Of a stretch of DNA of 37,039 nt, positions 25,789-34,656 are shown in pieces. Numbering within the stretch: the first letter of the stretch is position 1; each line of letters begins with the position of its first letter. This DNA is from Piscirickettsiaceae bacterium. GTDB lineage: Bacteria; Pseudomonadota; Gammaproteobacteria; Nitrosococcales; Methylophagaceae. Made by a program: the position numbers and the translations under genes. The notes beneath the pieces are model-generated. The model ran no database searches. It was not told the DNA's origin and saw nothing but the letters and a program-made list of their open reading frames with translations. The stretch spans positions 1-37,039 of the forward strand of contig JABSQO010000018.1 of assembly GCA_013215775.1 (NCBI GenBank). Reading direction: 5' to 3'.

Positions 25789-26721
25789 CTATTGGGAAGC
25801 GGCGGTTGGGTAAACAGTAATATTTTTGCCAACCCCAATTTTTAGTAAATCCTCACCAATATAAACAGCGCCCTGATAAAGCGACTTTGTTTTTTCTAAT
25901 AGCTGTTGTTCATTAATGCCGAATAACAGTAAATGGGAATAAATTGCTACCCTAGGTTGTACTTTGTTGAATACCATAGCGGCCTGATCTGGGCTGGTGT
26001 GATAACGAATAATTTTTTGTAGGCGGCGATTGTTTTGCAGTAAAGTTTCATCTGCTGCAGCTACTTCATGAATCAACAGATCGGTACCTTTAGCAAATTT
26101 GATTAAATTTTCTGAATAGCTTGTATCGCCGGAAATGACTACTGAGCGATCTCCGCTATCTAGACGATAACCAAAAGCAGGTTTGACTAGGCCGTGGTCA
26201 ACAAAAAACGCTGTTATCTGCACGCCTTCTTTATTATAGATAACACCTTCCGATTTTATTTCAGTGGTGTTTATTTCTGCCGTTAACGGATTTAAGCCCG
26301 AGTTCTCTATACGATAATCAAGATCAGCCTGGAACGCTAACTTGATATGATCGGTCATGTTTTGTATACCAACAGGACCATAAATGTGTAATTTATTTTG
26401 TCGTTGCCATATCCAGCTGCTTAGCCATAAGTCAGGCAAGCCGGAGACGTGATCTGAGTGTAAATGGGTGATAAATACCTGTTCAATTTGCGCTAGTGGG
26501 ATCCCCGCTTGTTGTAAGCGAATCGTGGTGCCACGTCCACTATCAAAAACAAAATAGCGTCCTTTAGCTTCTATAACGGTAGAAGGACCGAAGCGTGAAA
26601 TGTCAGGCCGAGGTGTGCCTGTTCCTAATAAGGTAACTTCCAGATAACTTGCATGAACGAAGTGGATTGATAGCAGTAAATATAAGCTGGCAGACCAATA
26701 AAGTCGTTTTTTTATTGTCAT
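25789..26721 (-). CDS. Exported metallo-beta-lactamase-fold hydrolase (RNase Z/arylsulfatase-like)
   Basis: A 310-aa MBL-fold protein with the metal motif THLHSDH (His86, His88, Asp90, His91), LLGTGTPRPD at the start of the fold and later ligands in ISGDTSYSE (Asp near 197) and the C-terminal YSHLLLF histidine. The core resembles RNase Z, but an N-terminal signal peptide (about 1-24) means it is exported, so tRNA processing is excluded. MBL-type arylsulfatases and phosphodiesterases have the same layout; a sulfatase would suit the region but no residue proves it. It is a separate unit behind the FadL-mtoX operon promoter. Confidence 0.85.
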   Translation of the reverse strand: MTIKKRLYWSASLYLLLSIHFVHASYLEVTLLGTGTPRPDISRFGPSTVIEAKGRYFVFDSGRGTTIRLQQAGIPLAQIEQVFITHLHSDHVSGLPDLWLSSWIWQRQNKLHIYGPVGIQNMTDHIKLAFQADLDYRIENSGLNPLTAEINTTEIKSEGVIYNKEGVQITAFFVDHGLVKPAFGYRLDSGDRSVVISGDTSYSENLIKFAKGTDLLIHEVAAADETLLQNNRRLQKIIRYHTSPDQAAMVFNKVQPRVAIYSHLLLFGINEQQLLEKTKSLYQGAVYIGEDLLKIGVGKNITVYPTAASQ

Positions 26722-26771
26722 GACATACTATTTAATAAAAAAATAGACGAGTGATTTTAGAATAGATATGG

Positions 26772-26783
26772 GTAACGCGTTAC
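26772..26783. promoter_or_regulatory. Perfect 12-bp palindrome upstream of the MBL gene
   Basis: GTAACGCGTTAC reads the same on both strands and lies 51 nt before the MBL start codon, a suitable place for a repressor or activator dimer. It is GC-richer than its surroundings. No regulator gene is adjacent. Confidence 0.35.
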
Positions 26784-26792
26784 GAGCGATAT

Positions 26793-26874
26793 ATTAGGTG
26801 CAACCCAACACTGATTTGAGAGGAATTTAACATACGATCTGGAAAGATCGGATCAGTGTTGAGTTGCATCTAAT
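26793..26874. repeat. 82-bp hairpin element with 24-bp terminal inverted repeats
   Basis: Arms 26793-26816 and 26851-26874 are complementary in 21 of 24 positions and begin ATTAG / end CTAAT. The centre carries a smaller perfect hairpin, CGATCT-GGAA-AGATCG, at about 26835-26850. The whole lies between the OsmC and MBL genes. It may be a miniature mobile element, or a strong bidirectional transcription barrier without T-tract. I could not find clear target-site duplications. Confidence 0.6.
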
Positions 26875-26919
26875 GCCACTATCGGGCTGAATATTCTCTT
26901 TCTAATAGTGGTTTTTCAG

Positions 26920-27465
26920 TTAAGCGACTTTTGTTTCTATGCTATCCATATCGCTACCATTAATAGTAACGTTACCATTGACAGAAACTGCTCGAGTGAA
27001 AATATCCAACACTGGACAATGACTCTCAGCCGTTTGTACCAATTGAACTAAAGTTGCATCGTCAGCTGGACTCTCGATGGTGGTTGTGTATGTAACCTGT
27101 GTATAACCAGCAGGTACATTTTCATCAAGGCCAAACAGACCTTTAAGGTCAAGATCACCTTTAACGCTAACCTTCACTGAAGTAAGCGGGATATCCATAA
27201 CTGAGGCATAGGCTGAATACATAATCTCTTGACATGTTCCTAGCGCGACGAGCACCAATTCAACGGGATTTACACCTGCATCTTGACCACCTAATACTGG
27301 AGGTTCATCAATTGTAATTGCTGGGAAATCACGGACTTGTGCTGTACAGCGTACGTCTTCTACCCATTCAGTGTCGGCTTTAAAAAAAACTTGTGATGAT
27401 TCTGGGTTTTCTTGAATGCCACCGATGAGTTTCATCATGGCTGCTTTTACATTTTCCTGTGACAT
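26920..27465 (-). CDS. OsmC/Ohr-family peroxidase-like protein
   Basis: A 181-aa OsmC-fold protein with the two family cysteines, Cys78 in LGTCQEI and Cys150 in SHCPVLDIF, which reduce organic peroxides or hydroperoxides in characterised members. The PPVLGGQDAGVNPVELVLVALGT-like stretch around 55-77 is typical. It is encoded singly, on the same strand as the mtoX island but separated from it by the MBL gene and the hairpin element. Since methanethiol oxidation releases H2O2, a protective role is possible. OsmC relatives also occur next to sulfur-handling genes. Confidence 0.87.
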   Translation of the reverse strand: MSQENVKAAMMKLIGGIQENPESSQVFFKADTEWVEDVRCTAQVRDFPAITIDEPPVLGGQDAGVNPVELVLVALGTCQEIMYSAYASVMDIPLTSVKVSVKGDLDLKGLFGLDENVPAGYTQVTYTTTIESPADDATLVQLVQTAESHCPVLDIFTRAVSVNGNVTINGSDMDSIETKVA

Positions 27466-28041
27466 ATTTTATATCCTCGAATTAAATAAATAAATTACTA
27501 ATGCCAGACTTAATTATAGTCTTTATTGCGGAACTTCAAAAATTGTTAATTTCGTTATAAAGCGAATTGTTTTATTCCTATGATATGGCCAACATATAGA
27601 ATATGTTGACTCATAGTTAACCGCTGAATAACTCATGCATCTAACGGATATATAAAACGAACTCTTGTTTCACATATTCGCAACACGTATATAAATATAA
27701 CTGCTAATTATATAGATTGCAAGCCAAAATTGAGTATTGTTTACTTTAATTGAGGAATATATACAGGAAGCCCATTATAATCAGTGAGTTATAAATAATA
27801 AGGCTATTGGTAGAAGTACGTAGATGGAATAGGTAAAGGTTAGATATATTAGAAGGAGATGAGGCTGAGCTTAATCGCGTGGGAATGGCTATTGGAAGGT
27901 GATAGCGATTCCTAAATTGATACATAGGTAGTATTGCATCAAGTAGAAATCATATTGATATTAGGCTAATTCATTCAACCAAATAATTAGATGACAGTCT
28001 GAATGAAGAAGGGTAACTCTGTCTCAGTAATTAAAAGTGGT
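27466..28041. other. 576-bp gene-free region between osmC and the cysB-like gene
   Basis: No reading frame here looks coding. It is very A+T-rich near osmC and contains CAACATAT-AGA-ATATGTTG (27590-27608), a perfect 8-bp-arm palindrome about 125 nt before the osmC start, and a weaker one, TTCGTTATAAAGCGAA (27551-27566). These could bind regulators of osmC. The right half (27780-28040) shows nothing I can name and may be decayed sequence. Confidence 0.45.
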
Positions 28042-28968
28042 TCAAGATTTTATACTTTCATCAATTACGTTTCGAGTCAGATGAGGTGCAAAAAATTCTA
28101 TGAAAGCATAGGTATACTTTCGTAAGTAAGAATTTCGTCTGAAGCCAAGGACTGTTGTACTTGGTGAGAATAAGTGACTTGCATCTAAACCTATTAGAGG
28201 AGCATCTTTAGTTTGGTTAAAAGCCATACTGGCGATGATACCTACGCCTAATTCAATTTCCAATTCTACATAGGTTTTTATTACATCAGCATCAGTGGCT
28301 GTAAATATAATATGAGGTTTAAGGTTATGCTCTTTAAATGCTTTATCCTGAAGAGCACGACCAGTAATATCACGGGTATAAGTCAGAATAGGGTACTGAG
28401 CAATTGCTTCTAGAGTAAGCTTTTTCTCAGAGAGTAGGGGATGGTTTTCTGGTACGACAACTGTACGGTTCCAGTCATAACAAGGGAATGAAAATAATGA
28501 GGTGTTTTGACTGATACCTTCTGTGGCAATAGCGATATCAATTTGTCCTGCGGCTGCCATTTCGGCAAGTTCAACGGGGGTACCTTGAACCATATTTAGA
28601 TGAACATTTGGGTAATGTTCAGAAAAAGATTTGATGGCTTTTGGCAAGGCATAACGTGCTTGAGTATGGGTGGTGCCGATAGATAAGGTACCCATTTGAT
28701 CATTGTGATTATCGGAGACAAGTTGATTAATATTATCTACATTAATTAGTGCATTATTCGCTAGTTCAATGATGGGGTTACCTACAGCAGATAAGCCTGT
28801 TAGACGTTTACCATAACGCTCGAAAATTTTCAGGCCGAGCTCTTCTTCTAACTGCTGTACTTGGTTACTAACATTAGGTTGTGATGTACCTAATGCCTTG
28901 GCGGCTGCGGAAACACTAAAACCTTGGCGGGCAATTTCGCGTATATATCTTAATTGGTGTAGTTGCAT
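28042..28968 (-). CDS. cysB: LysR-family regulator, CysB/Cbl type
   Basis: A 308-aa LysR protein with an N-terminal winged helix (about 1-60, SVSAAAKALGTSQPNVSNQVQQLEEE region) and a C-terminal effector domain. The block TTHTQARYALP carries Thr100, Thr102 and Gln103, the residues that bind sulfate or acetylserine in CysB, so the CysB/Cbl family is secure. It faces away from tauE-cysHDN with 119 nt between the start codons and should control that operon by sulfur supply. Whether it is the global CysB or a local Cbl-like copy cannot be told here. Confidence 0.92.
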   Translation of the reverse strand: MQLHQLRYIREIARQGFSVSAAAKALGTSQPNVSNQVQQLEEELGLKIFERYGKRLTGLSAVGNPIIELANNALINVDNINQLVSDNHNDQMGTLSIGTTHTQARYALPKAIKSFSEHYPNVHLNMVQGTPVELAEMAAAGQIDIAIATEGISQNTSLFSFPCYDWNRTVVVPENHPLLSEKKLTLEAIAQYPILTYTRDITGRALQDKAFKEHNLKPHIIFTATDADVIKTYVELEIELGVGIIASMAFNQTKDAPLIGLDASHLFSPSTTVLGFRRNSYLRKYTYAFIEFFAPHLTRNVIDESIKS

Positions 28969-29087
28969 GATAATCCCTATTTAGTATATAGCTTATGATT
29001 ATATCAATAGTTGTTAATATTTGTTGATAGAATATGCAGTAATGCTAAAATTGTCATCTTTTTATATATGTAGGCAGCCTTAATAAG

Positions 29088-29888
29088 ATGGAATGGGGAC
29101 TTTTAATAGCAGGATTATTTGTTGGCATCATGATCGGTATGACGGGTGTTGGCGGTGGTTCTTTAATGACTCCTATATTGATTTTTGGTTTTGCAGTTCA
29201 ACCTGCCATCGCCGTTGGTACGGATCTTTTATTTGCCGCTATCACCAAAGCAGGCGGTGTTTGGGCATATTTAAAACATGACACAATAAACTGGACGGTG
29301 GTTAAACGCTTAGGTTTGGGTAGTGTTCCGGCGACAATATTAACCTTATGGTTCTTAAGCTCGCTTGGTATTGATGACGGTAAACACAGCGACTTAATTA
29401 CCACAGCCTTAGGTGTAGCCTTGATTTTGACCTCTAGTGCTTTGCTGTTAAAAGGTTTTATTGCTGGTATTTTACGGGCAAGAGCGGGACATCCTGTGGT
29501 GAATATGTTGCTTAGCATGCGTGAAGATGAGCAGCATAAAACGATGGCAACAATTTTAACCGGTGCATTTTTAGGTGTAATGGTGACCATGTCATCTGTA
29601 GGGGCGGGTGCACTTGGTGCGGTGGCACTATTATTCCTTTATCCGCAGATGAAAGGCGTGCAAATTGTCGCAACAGACATAGCTCATGCAGTGCCGTTGA
29701 CCGCTATAGCTGGCCTTGGCCATGCAACAGTGGGTACTGTGGACTGGTCCTTGTTATCATATTTAGTTATGGGTTCATTGCCTGGCATATATATAGGTAG
29801 CCGTCTGAGTGTAAAAATACCCGATCACATAATGAGAACATTATTAGCTGTATTGTTACTAATGGTAGGGATAAAATGTCTACTGTAA
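29088..29888 (+). CDS. TauE/SafE-family membrane permease
   Basis: A 266-aa inner-membrane protein with about eight helices. It starts with the glycine-rich TauE signature (GLFVGIMIGMTGVGGGSLMTP, about residues 9-28) and repeats a similar half later (GAFLGVMVTMSSVGAGALG), the usual inverted duplication. Members export sulfite or sulfoacetate or import sulfate or sulfite. As the first gene of an operon with the sulfate-assimilation enzymes, it may serve as the sulfate importer, since no CysTWA ABC system is visible, or as a sulfite safety valve. It overlaps the next gene by 13 nt. Confidence 0.88.
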   Translation: MEWGLLIAGLFVGIMIGMTGVGGGSLMTPILIFGFAVQPAIAVGTDLLFAAITKAGGVWAYLKHDTINWTVVKRLGLGSVPATILTLWFLSSLGIDDGKHSDLITTALGVALILTSSALLLKGFIAGILRARAGHPVVNMLLSMREDEQHKTMATILTGAFLGVMVTMSSVGAGALGAVALLFLYPQMKGVQIVATDIAHAVPLTAIAGLGHATVGTVDWSLLSYLVMGSLPGIYIGSRLSVKIPDHIMRTLLAVLLLMVGIKCLL

Positions 29889-30121
29889 TTGAGACTATTG
29901 ATCTGACGTTATATGGTTGTCCATTGCACTATATTAAAGCAAGATCTGCCTTGCAGAGAGTGGCGTTGGAACAAGAACTCTTGTTTATTGTAAATAGTGG
30001 TGATGCGGTGAATGAAGTCTTGAATAGTTTGCGTGGGGATGGCCAACTTTGTGAGGTTTCACTAGTTGAATCATTAACAACAACAATTAAAGTGACAAAG
30101 AGATATGACCAAAATCAGTGA
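29876..30121 (+). CDS. TusA-like sulfur-carrier protein
   Basis: An 81-aa protein with the TusA/SirA pattern IDLTLYGCPLHYIKARSAL, where Cys15 stands at the place of the TusA persulfide cysteine in CPxP. The second conserved residue is Leu rather than the usual Glu/Met-Pro, and the later part (LFIVNSGDAVNEVLNSLRGDGQ) matches the family's second strand and helix. It overlaps tauE by 13 nt and cysH by 17 nt, so it is tightly bound into the sulfate-assimilation operon. A carrier that delivers sulfur or docks on a partner there is likely. It is not the canonical tRNA-thiolation TusA by sequence alone. Confidence 0.78.
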   Translation: MSTVIETIDLTLYGCPLHYIKARSALQRVALEQELLFIVNSGDAVNEVLNSLRGDGQLCEVSLVESLTTTIKVTKRYDQNQ

Positions 30122-30815
30122 AAATTTAATGGTCAAAATTGAAGCTGTAAAGCAAGTTTTGGCTAAGATAGGGACAGATTATAATCCGGCCACGTTGGCA
30201 TCAAGCTATGGTGCTGAAGATATGGTATTGATGGATTTAATTTGTAAATTCACTCCAGAGATAGAAATTTTTACACTTGATACGGGGCGATTGCCAAAAG
30301 AGACTTATGAGGTAATGCAAGAGGCTAAAGCACATTATAATCGAGAGGTTAAGGTGTATTTTCCCGATGCAGCAGATGTTGAATCTTATATTACCCAACA
30401 AGGCCCTAATGCATTTTACGACAGTGTGGAATTACGCAAGCAATGCTGTGGTATGCGTAAAGTTAAACCATTAAAACGTGCTTTGGTTGATAAAAAAGCA
30501 TGGTTGACAGGGATGCGTCGTTCGCAAGCAGTAACGCGTAGTGAATTGCCTGTTTCAGAATATGATGATGATCATGGCTTGCAAAAATTTAGCCCATTAA
30601 CTGATTGGTCAAATGGTGATATTTGGGCTTATATCCGTGCATTTGATGTGCCTTATAACAAATTACATGATGAAGGTTATGCCAGTATTGGCTGCGCACC
30701 CTGTACTCGAGCGATTACAGCAGGAGAAGATATACGAGCTGGTCGCTGGTGGTGGGAAAACCCAGAGTCAAAAGAATGTGGACTTCATGTGAAGGCCTCA
30801 ACGTTAGAGAAATAA
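30105..30815 (+). CDS. cysH: Adenylyl-sulfate (APS) reductase, [4Fe-4S] CysH type
   Basis: This enzyme reduces activated sulfate to sulfite with thioredoxin. The PP-loop-like N-terminus ([16 protein letters not shown], about 30-45) binds the nucleotide. Two cysteine pairs, Cys114/Cys115 and Cys197/Cys200, make the iron-sulfur site typical of APS reductases, and ECGLH has the catalytic Cys225. PAPS reductases of the E. coli type lack the two pairs. So APS is the expected substrate, and no APS kinase (CysC) is needed, in line with the CysN below having no kinase domain. It overlaps the TusA-like gene by 17 nt, and cysD begins 1 nt after its stop. Confidence 0.95.
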   Translation: MTKISENLMVKIEAVKQVLAKIGTDYNPATLASSYGAEDMVLMDLICKFTPEIEIFTLDTGRLPKETYEVMQEAKAHYNREVKVYFPDAADVESYITQQGPNAFYDSVELRKQCCGMRKVKPLKRALVDKKAWLTGMRRSQAVTRSELPVSEYDDDHGLQKFSPLTDWSNGDIWAYIRAFDVPYNKLHDEGYASIGCAPCTRAITAGEDIRAGRWWWENPESKECGLHVKASTLEK

Positions 30816-30816
30816 T

Positions 30817-31716
30817 ATGATTAAAAAACTGACACATTTACAACAACTGGAAGCTGAAAGTATCCATATCATGCGTGAAGTAGCAGCGGAGTTTGATAAC
30901 CCCGTTATGCTGTATTCCGTAGGTAAAGATTCAGCTGTGATGTTGCATCTAGCGATGAAAGCCTTTGCGCCTGGGAAACCGCCATTTCCATTACTTCATG
31001 TTGATACGACATGGAAATTTAAGGAAATGATTTCATTTCGTGATCAACGTATGAAAGATTTAGGTTTGGAGTTATTAGTTCATAGTAATCAACAAGGTAT
31101 AGACGATGGCATTAATCCTTTTGATCATGCTCGATATACCGATATTATGAAAACTGATGGTCTGAAGCAGGCGTTGAATAAATATGGTTTTGATGCTGCC
31201 TTTGGTGGTGCCCGTCGTGATGAAGAAAAATCACGAGCAAAAGAAAGAGTATATTCATTCCGCGATAAAAATCATCGCTGGGATCCGAAGCAGCAACGAC
31301 CAGAGTTATGGAATATTTATAACAGTAAGGTGAATAAGGGTGAAAGCATACGAGTCTTTCCTTTGTCTAACTGGACAGAGCTGGATATTTGGCAATATAT
31401 ACATTTAGAAGGTATCCCTATCGTACCGCTTTATTACGCAGCCGAAAGACCTATTGTTGAGCGCAATGGTTTGAAGATCATGGTGGATGATGATCGTATG
31501 CGATTAGAGCCGGGTGAAGTGCCAAAAATGGAAAAAGTTCGTTTCAGAACATTGGGTTGTTATCCATTGACTGGAGCAGTGGCATCAAATGCTGAAACAC
31601 TGCCAGAGATCATTCAAGAAATGTTATTAACCACTACATCAGAACGACAAGGTCGTGCCATTGATCACGATGAAGCTGGTTCGATGGAGAAGAAAAAACA
31701 AGAGGGTTACTTCTAA
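30817..31716 (+). CDS. cysD: Sulfate adenylyltransferase subunit 2
   Basis: CysD is the catalytic small subunit of ATP sulfurylase, forming APS from sulfate and ATP. The PP-loop SVGKDS (34-39) and the [15 protein letters not shown] block (about 130-144) are diagnostic, and the length of 299 aa matches the roughly 300 of E. coli CysD. The start lies 1 nt after the cysH stop, and cysN starts at the last base of the cysD stop. The subunit pairs with CysN, whose GTPase drives the reaction. Confidence 0.97.
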   Translation: MIKKLTHLQQLEAESIHIMREVAAEFDNPVMLYSVGKDSAVMLHLAMKAFAPGKPPFPLLHVDTTWKFKEMISFRDQRMKDLGLELLVHSNQQGIDDGINPFDHARYTDIMKTDGLKQALNKYGFDAAFGGARRDEEKSRAKERVYSFRDKNHRWDPKQQRPELWNIYNSKVNKGESIRVFPLSNWTELDIWQYIHLEGIPIVPLYYAAERPIVERNGLKIMVDDDRMRLEPGEVPKMEKVRFRTLGCYPLTGAVASNAETLPEIIQEMLLTTTSERQGRAIDHDEAGSMEKKKQEGYF

Positions 31717-33167
31717 TGAGTAGTACGGATAACATGTCTTATCAATCTGACAATCTTATTGCCACAGATATTGATGCTTATCTAAAGCAACATGAAAATA
31801 AAGAGATATTACGTTTTCTGACCTGCGGTAATGTTGATGATGGCAAAAGTACTTTAATCGGTCGTCTGCTTTACGATTCAAAAATGATCTATGAAGATCA
31901 ATTAGAAGCCATCACTAAAGATAGTGTTAAGTCCGGTACAACGGGTGAAGCGGTTGATTTAGCATTGCTGGTGGATGGTTTACAAGCTGAACGTGAGCAA
32001 GGCATTACTATTGATGTGGCTTACCGCTATTTCTCAACCACCAAGCGTAAGTTTATTATTGCTGATACACCGGGTCATGAACAATACACCCGTAATATGG
32101 CAACAGGCGCATCAAATTGTCAGTTAGCCGTGATCTTGATTGATGCACGTTATGGCGTGCAAACTCAAACTCGCCGCCATAGTTATATTGCATCTTTATT
32201 AGGTATTAAACACATTGTTGTTGCTATTAATAAAATGGATATCAAAGATTATAGCGAGCAGGTTTATAACGATATTCGTGACGAATATAGTGCCTTTGCC
32301 AAAGAACTGGGTATGAATGATGTGCACTTTGTGCCTTTATCTGCACTTGTTGGTGATAACGTGGTCAACAAAAGTGACAATATGCCTTGGTATCAAGGTG
32401 AAACCTTAATGTATTTATTGGAAAACATTGAAATTTCATCAGATACTAATATCGATGATGTTCGTTTCCCCGTGCAATATGTTAATCGTCCTAATCTGAA
32501 TTTCCGTGGTTATTGTGGCACCGTAGCATCTGGTGTTTTGCATCCTGGCGATGAGATTACTGTGTTGCCATCTGGTGCAGAAAGCCGAGTTAAAGCCTTG
32601 GTCACTTATGATGGTGATTTGGATGCAGCGATTCCGGGTGAAGCGATCACTGTTACCTTAGAAGATGAAATTGATGTGAGTCGTGGCGATATGATTGTAC
32701 ATCGGGGCCATCAACCACATGTGGCCAGTCATTTCAAAGCAACCATAGTTTGGATGACGGAGAAACCTCTCGTTAGTGGAAAACAGTACAATTTTAAAGT
32801 GGGTGTAAGTGATAGCTCAGGAATTTTGACTGCAATTGATAGCCAAATTGATGTGAATACGTTGACTGAAAATGAGGCTAGTGAATTACGCTTAAATGAA
32901 ATTGGCCAATGTGAGTTTTCACTAAATAAACCGGTGGTATTTGATAGCTATAAACGTAATCGTAGCACTGGTGCATTTATCATTATTGATCGATTGAGCA
33001 ATGTCACTATTGGTGCAGGAATGATTACTGAAGCAGTGTCAGGACCATCGGATCAATTAGTGATAAGTTCCGAACAATTATTAAAATTTGAAGCTGAATT
33101 AAGTGTATTGATCAAAAAACATTTTCCAGACTTGGATATTAAAGATTTGGATAGACTGCTGAAATAA
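31716..33167 (+). CDS. cysN: Sulfate adenylyltransferase subunit 1 (GTPase)
   Basis: CysN is an EF-Tu-like GTPase that couples GTP hydrolysis to APS formation. G1 is GNVDDGKST (38-46), G3 DTPGH (117-121) and G4 NKMD (172-175), followed by beta-barrel domains 2 and 3. The 483-aa length is that of CysN alone; a CysNC fusion would be about 170 aa longer, so there is no APS-kinase domain. The gene ends the operon, about 45 nt before the end of a convergent glycosylase gene. I see no convincing terminator in that gap. Confidence 0.97.
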   Translation: MSSTDNMSYQSDNLIATDIDAYLKQHENKEILRFLTCGNVDDGKSTLIGRLLYDSKMIYEDQLEAITKDSVKSGTTGEAVDLALLVDGLQAEREQGITIDVAYRYFSTTKRKFIIADTPGHEQYTRNMATGASNCQLAVILIDARYGVQTQTRRHSYIASLLGIKHIVVAINKMDIKDYSEQVYNDIRDEYSAFAKELGMNDVHFVPLSALVGDNVVNKSDNMPWYQGETLMYLLENIEISSDTNIDDVRFPVQYVNRPNLNFRGYCGTVASGVLHPGDEITVLPSGAESRVKALVTYDGDLDAAIPGEAITVTLEDEIDVSRGDMIVHRGHQPHVASHFKATIVWMTEKPLVSGKQYNFKVGVSDSSGILTAIDSQIDVNTLTENEASELRLNEIGQCEFSLNKPVVFDSYKRNRSTGAFIIIDRLSNVTIGAGMITEAVSGPSDQLVISSEQLLKFEAELSVLIKKHFPDLDIKDLDRLLK

Positions 33168-33211
33168 AAAATAGAAACCACTGAATAGTGAGTCTTCGGC
33201 TAGTTTAGCGC

Positions 33212-33733
33212 TTATCCAGTCAGTATGTTAGTTTGCCAAATATGAAATTTCTGCTCCAATGTCATCGCGGCATGGGCGGGGCTGGTGGAAGGCAGTCTTT
33301 GGAATGATATTTGATTAATTTTTCCTGTCAGCGTTGGTAGGACATGTTGGTCAAATACTTGTTCAGCTTTAGCCCCGTTAAAAAATATTTGTCGTATATA
33401 TCGGTGTCGTTGGAAAAAGGCATTGAAGTCATTGGCGATCATACTTTGGGGTTCAATGTGCTGGTCCAAACTACCTTTGCGTTGGCAAGCTTTGAGTACA
33501 TCCCAAACAGCTACTTTATTTTTTAGTAAATGCTCACAACGTTGTTGGTAATCCCAATCTTTCTGCATATCAAATAATTCGGACATAATTGGCCAGAAAG
33601 CATTCCGAGGATGGGCGTAATATTGCTGTTGTTGTAGTGACTTTATGCTAGGCATGGAGCCGAGAATAAGTATCTGTGCATCTTTGCTTTCAATAGGTGG
33701 AAAACTAATACTGAGAGGTATTTCTTTATCCAT
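33212..33733 (-). CDS. DNA-deoxyinosine glycosylase (UDG family 6)
   Basis: A 173-aa member of the uracil-DNA-glycosylase superfamily, hypoxanthine group. ILILGSMPSIKSL (about 21-33) forms the first catalytic loop, AHPRNAFWPIM (about 41-51) is characteristic of the family, FFNGAKAEQ (about 118-126) follows and LPSTSPAHA (about 147-155) is the DNA-inserting loop. It removes deaminated adenine from DNA. It sits 2 nt after the DUF3465 gene on the minus strand, as a two-gene unit with no link to sulfur metabolism. Confidence 0.9.
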   Translation of the reverse strand: MDKEIPLSISFPPIESKDAQILILGSMPSIKSLQQQQYYAHPRNAFWPIMSELFDMQKDWDYQQRCEHLLKNKVAVWDVLKACQRKGSLDQHIEPQSMIANDFNAFFQRHRYIRQIFFNGAKAEQVFDQHVLPTLTGKINQISFQRLPSTSPAHAAMTLEQKFHIWQTNILTG

Positions 33734-33735
33734 AC

Positions 33736-34179
33736 TTACTGGTAGATTTTGTCTTGATGTTTTATCCAGCCATCAATGTGATGGCCCGCTGGATCATGAT
33801 GTGTCCAATGTATCACGCCACCTTTTTCATTCCATTCATATTCACCATGAAGTGTGATGATATCTCCTTTTTCTAAATCATCCAGCCTAGGAGCTAGATC
33901 GATATTATGTGCAATTAATATCGTTTCTCCCCCGGATAATTTAATTAGAAAACGTTGGTGGCGACTACCGTCTAAATCATCACGCAATAGCTTAAATACT
34001 TGGGCGGTTATTTTGACTTGAACATTACTTCTCTGTTGCTGGACTAACTGTTCGATATTACTTTGTTGTGAAGATGCTGGGTTTGTAGATTCTGGTGAAT
34101 ATTTACTAGCAAAATAACTAATAATAATAAATGCAATAATAAGCCAGATACGCTGTTTTTGACGTGATGCTTTTGACAT
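33736..34179 (-). CDS. DUF3465 protein with N-terminal membrane anchor
   Basis: A 147-aa protein with one membrane segment (about 10-26) and a soluble OB-fold-like part outside the membrane: DGSRHQRFLIKL (about 69-80), LIAHNIDLAPRLDDL and GEYEWNEKGGVIHWTHHDPAG, a highly conserved C-terminus of the family. DUF3465 has no established function. The HWTHHDP motif, with three His and one Asp, hints at metal or nucleic-acid contact. It overlaps nothing and is followed 2 nt later by the glycosylase gene. Confidence 0.85.
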   Translation of the reverse strand: MSKASRQKQRIWLIIAFIIISYFASKYSPESTNPASSQQSNIEQLVQQQRSNVQVKITAQVFKLLRDDLDGSRHQRFLIKLSGGETILIAHNIDLAPRLDDLEKGDIITLHGEYEWNEKGGVIHWTHHDPAGHHIDGWIKHQDKIYQ

Positions 34180-34304
34180 AATAGTTATGTTACTCGTTAC
34201 AGTGTTGTAATGTCTCTCTTAGTAAATAGTCTATATTGTAATGATGCAGTAATGTGGGATGAATTGTTGTCTTTTATAGAAACAATGGTATTGAAAGACT
34301 GATA

Positions 34305-34529
34305 ATGAAAAAACATCAAAATAGCTTAACAATTTCAACAACACGTAGACGATTTGTTTCAGGCGCCTCGTCTGCCTTAGCTTTTGCTGCATTACCATGG
34401 CCAAGATTAGCCTTTACAAAAAATCAGTATGTTACTCCTTCTCAGACCTTGCGAGGTCAGAATTTTAATCTTGATATTGCGTATAAATCCGATACAAAAT
34501 GGGTAGCAGGTCTACGCTTTTGGTTTTAG
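34305..34529 (+). pseudogene. copA-copB deletion remnant (Tat signal of CopA joined to the last residues of CopB)
   Basis: This 74-codon ORF starts with a Tat signal (TTRRRFVSG at 12-20, hydrophobic core, PRLAFTKN) and SQTLRGQNFNLDIAYKS, which match the N-terminus of CopA-type periplasmic multicopper oxidases up to about residue 62. Instead of the expected NFTG... continuation, the last 12 residues, DTKWVAGLRFWF, look like the C-terminal strand of the outer-membrane copper protein CopB, usually encoded right after copA. The simplest reading is an in-frame deletion of some 2.5 kb that fused the two ends. The product has no copper sites. Recognition is from memory of the families, so I am fairly but not fully sure. 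Confidence 0.65.
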
Positions 34530-34656
34530 ATGATAATCATCTATTAATATGGCTTCTTATAACATTACATTATAAGCATATATCTATTTATAATTTACGG
34601 TTATAAGCAATGATGGCATATAATAGCTATCCGATTATTTAGTTTCGAGACAGTCA

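Noticed and set aside
25789-26721. Ribonuclease Z
   Set aside because: The N-terminal signal peptide is incompatible with cytoplasmic tRNA processing.
26876-26909. Plus-strand terminator (CCACTAT ... ATAGTGG with T5)
   Set aside because: The stem is 7 bp with a loop of about 20 nt and no plus-strand gene ends before it; more likely chance or part of the flanking hairpin region.
30105-30815. PAPS reductase of E. coli type
   Set aside because: The extra cysteine pairs (114/115 and 197/200) belong to iron-sulfur APS reductases.
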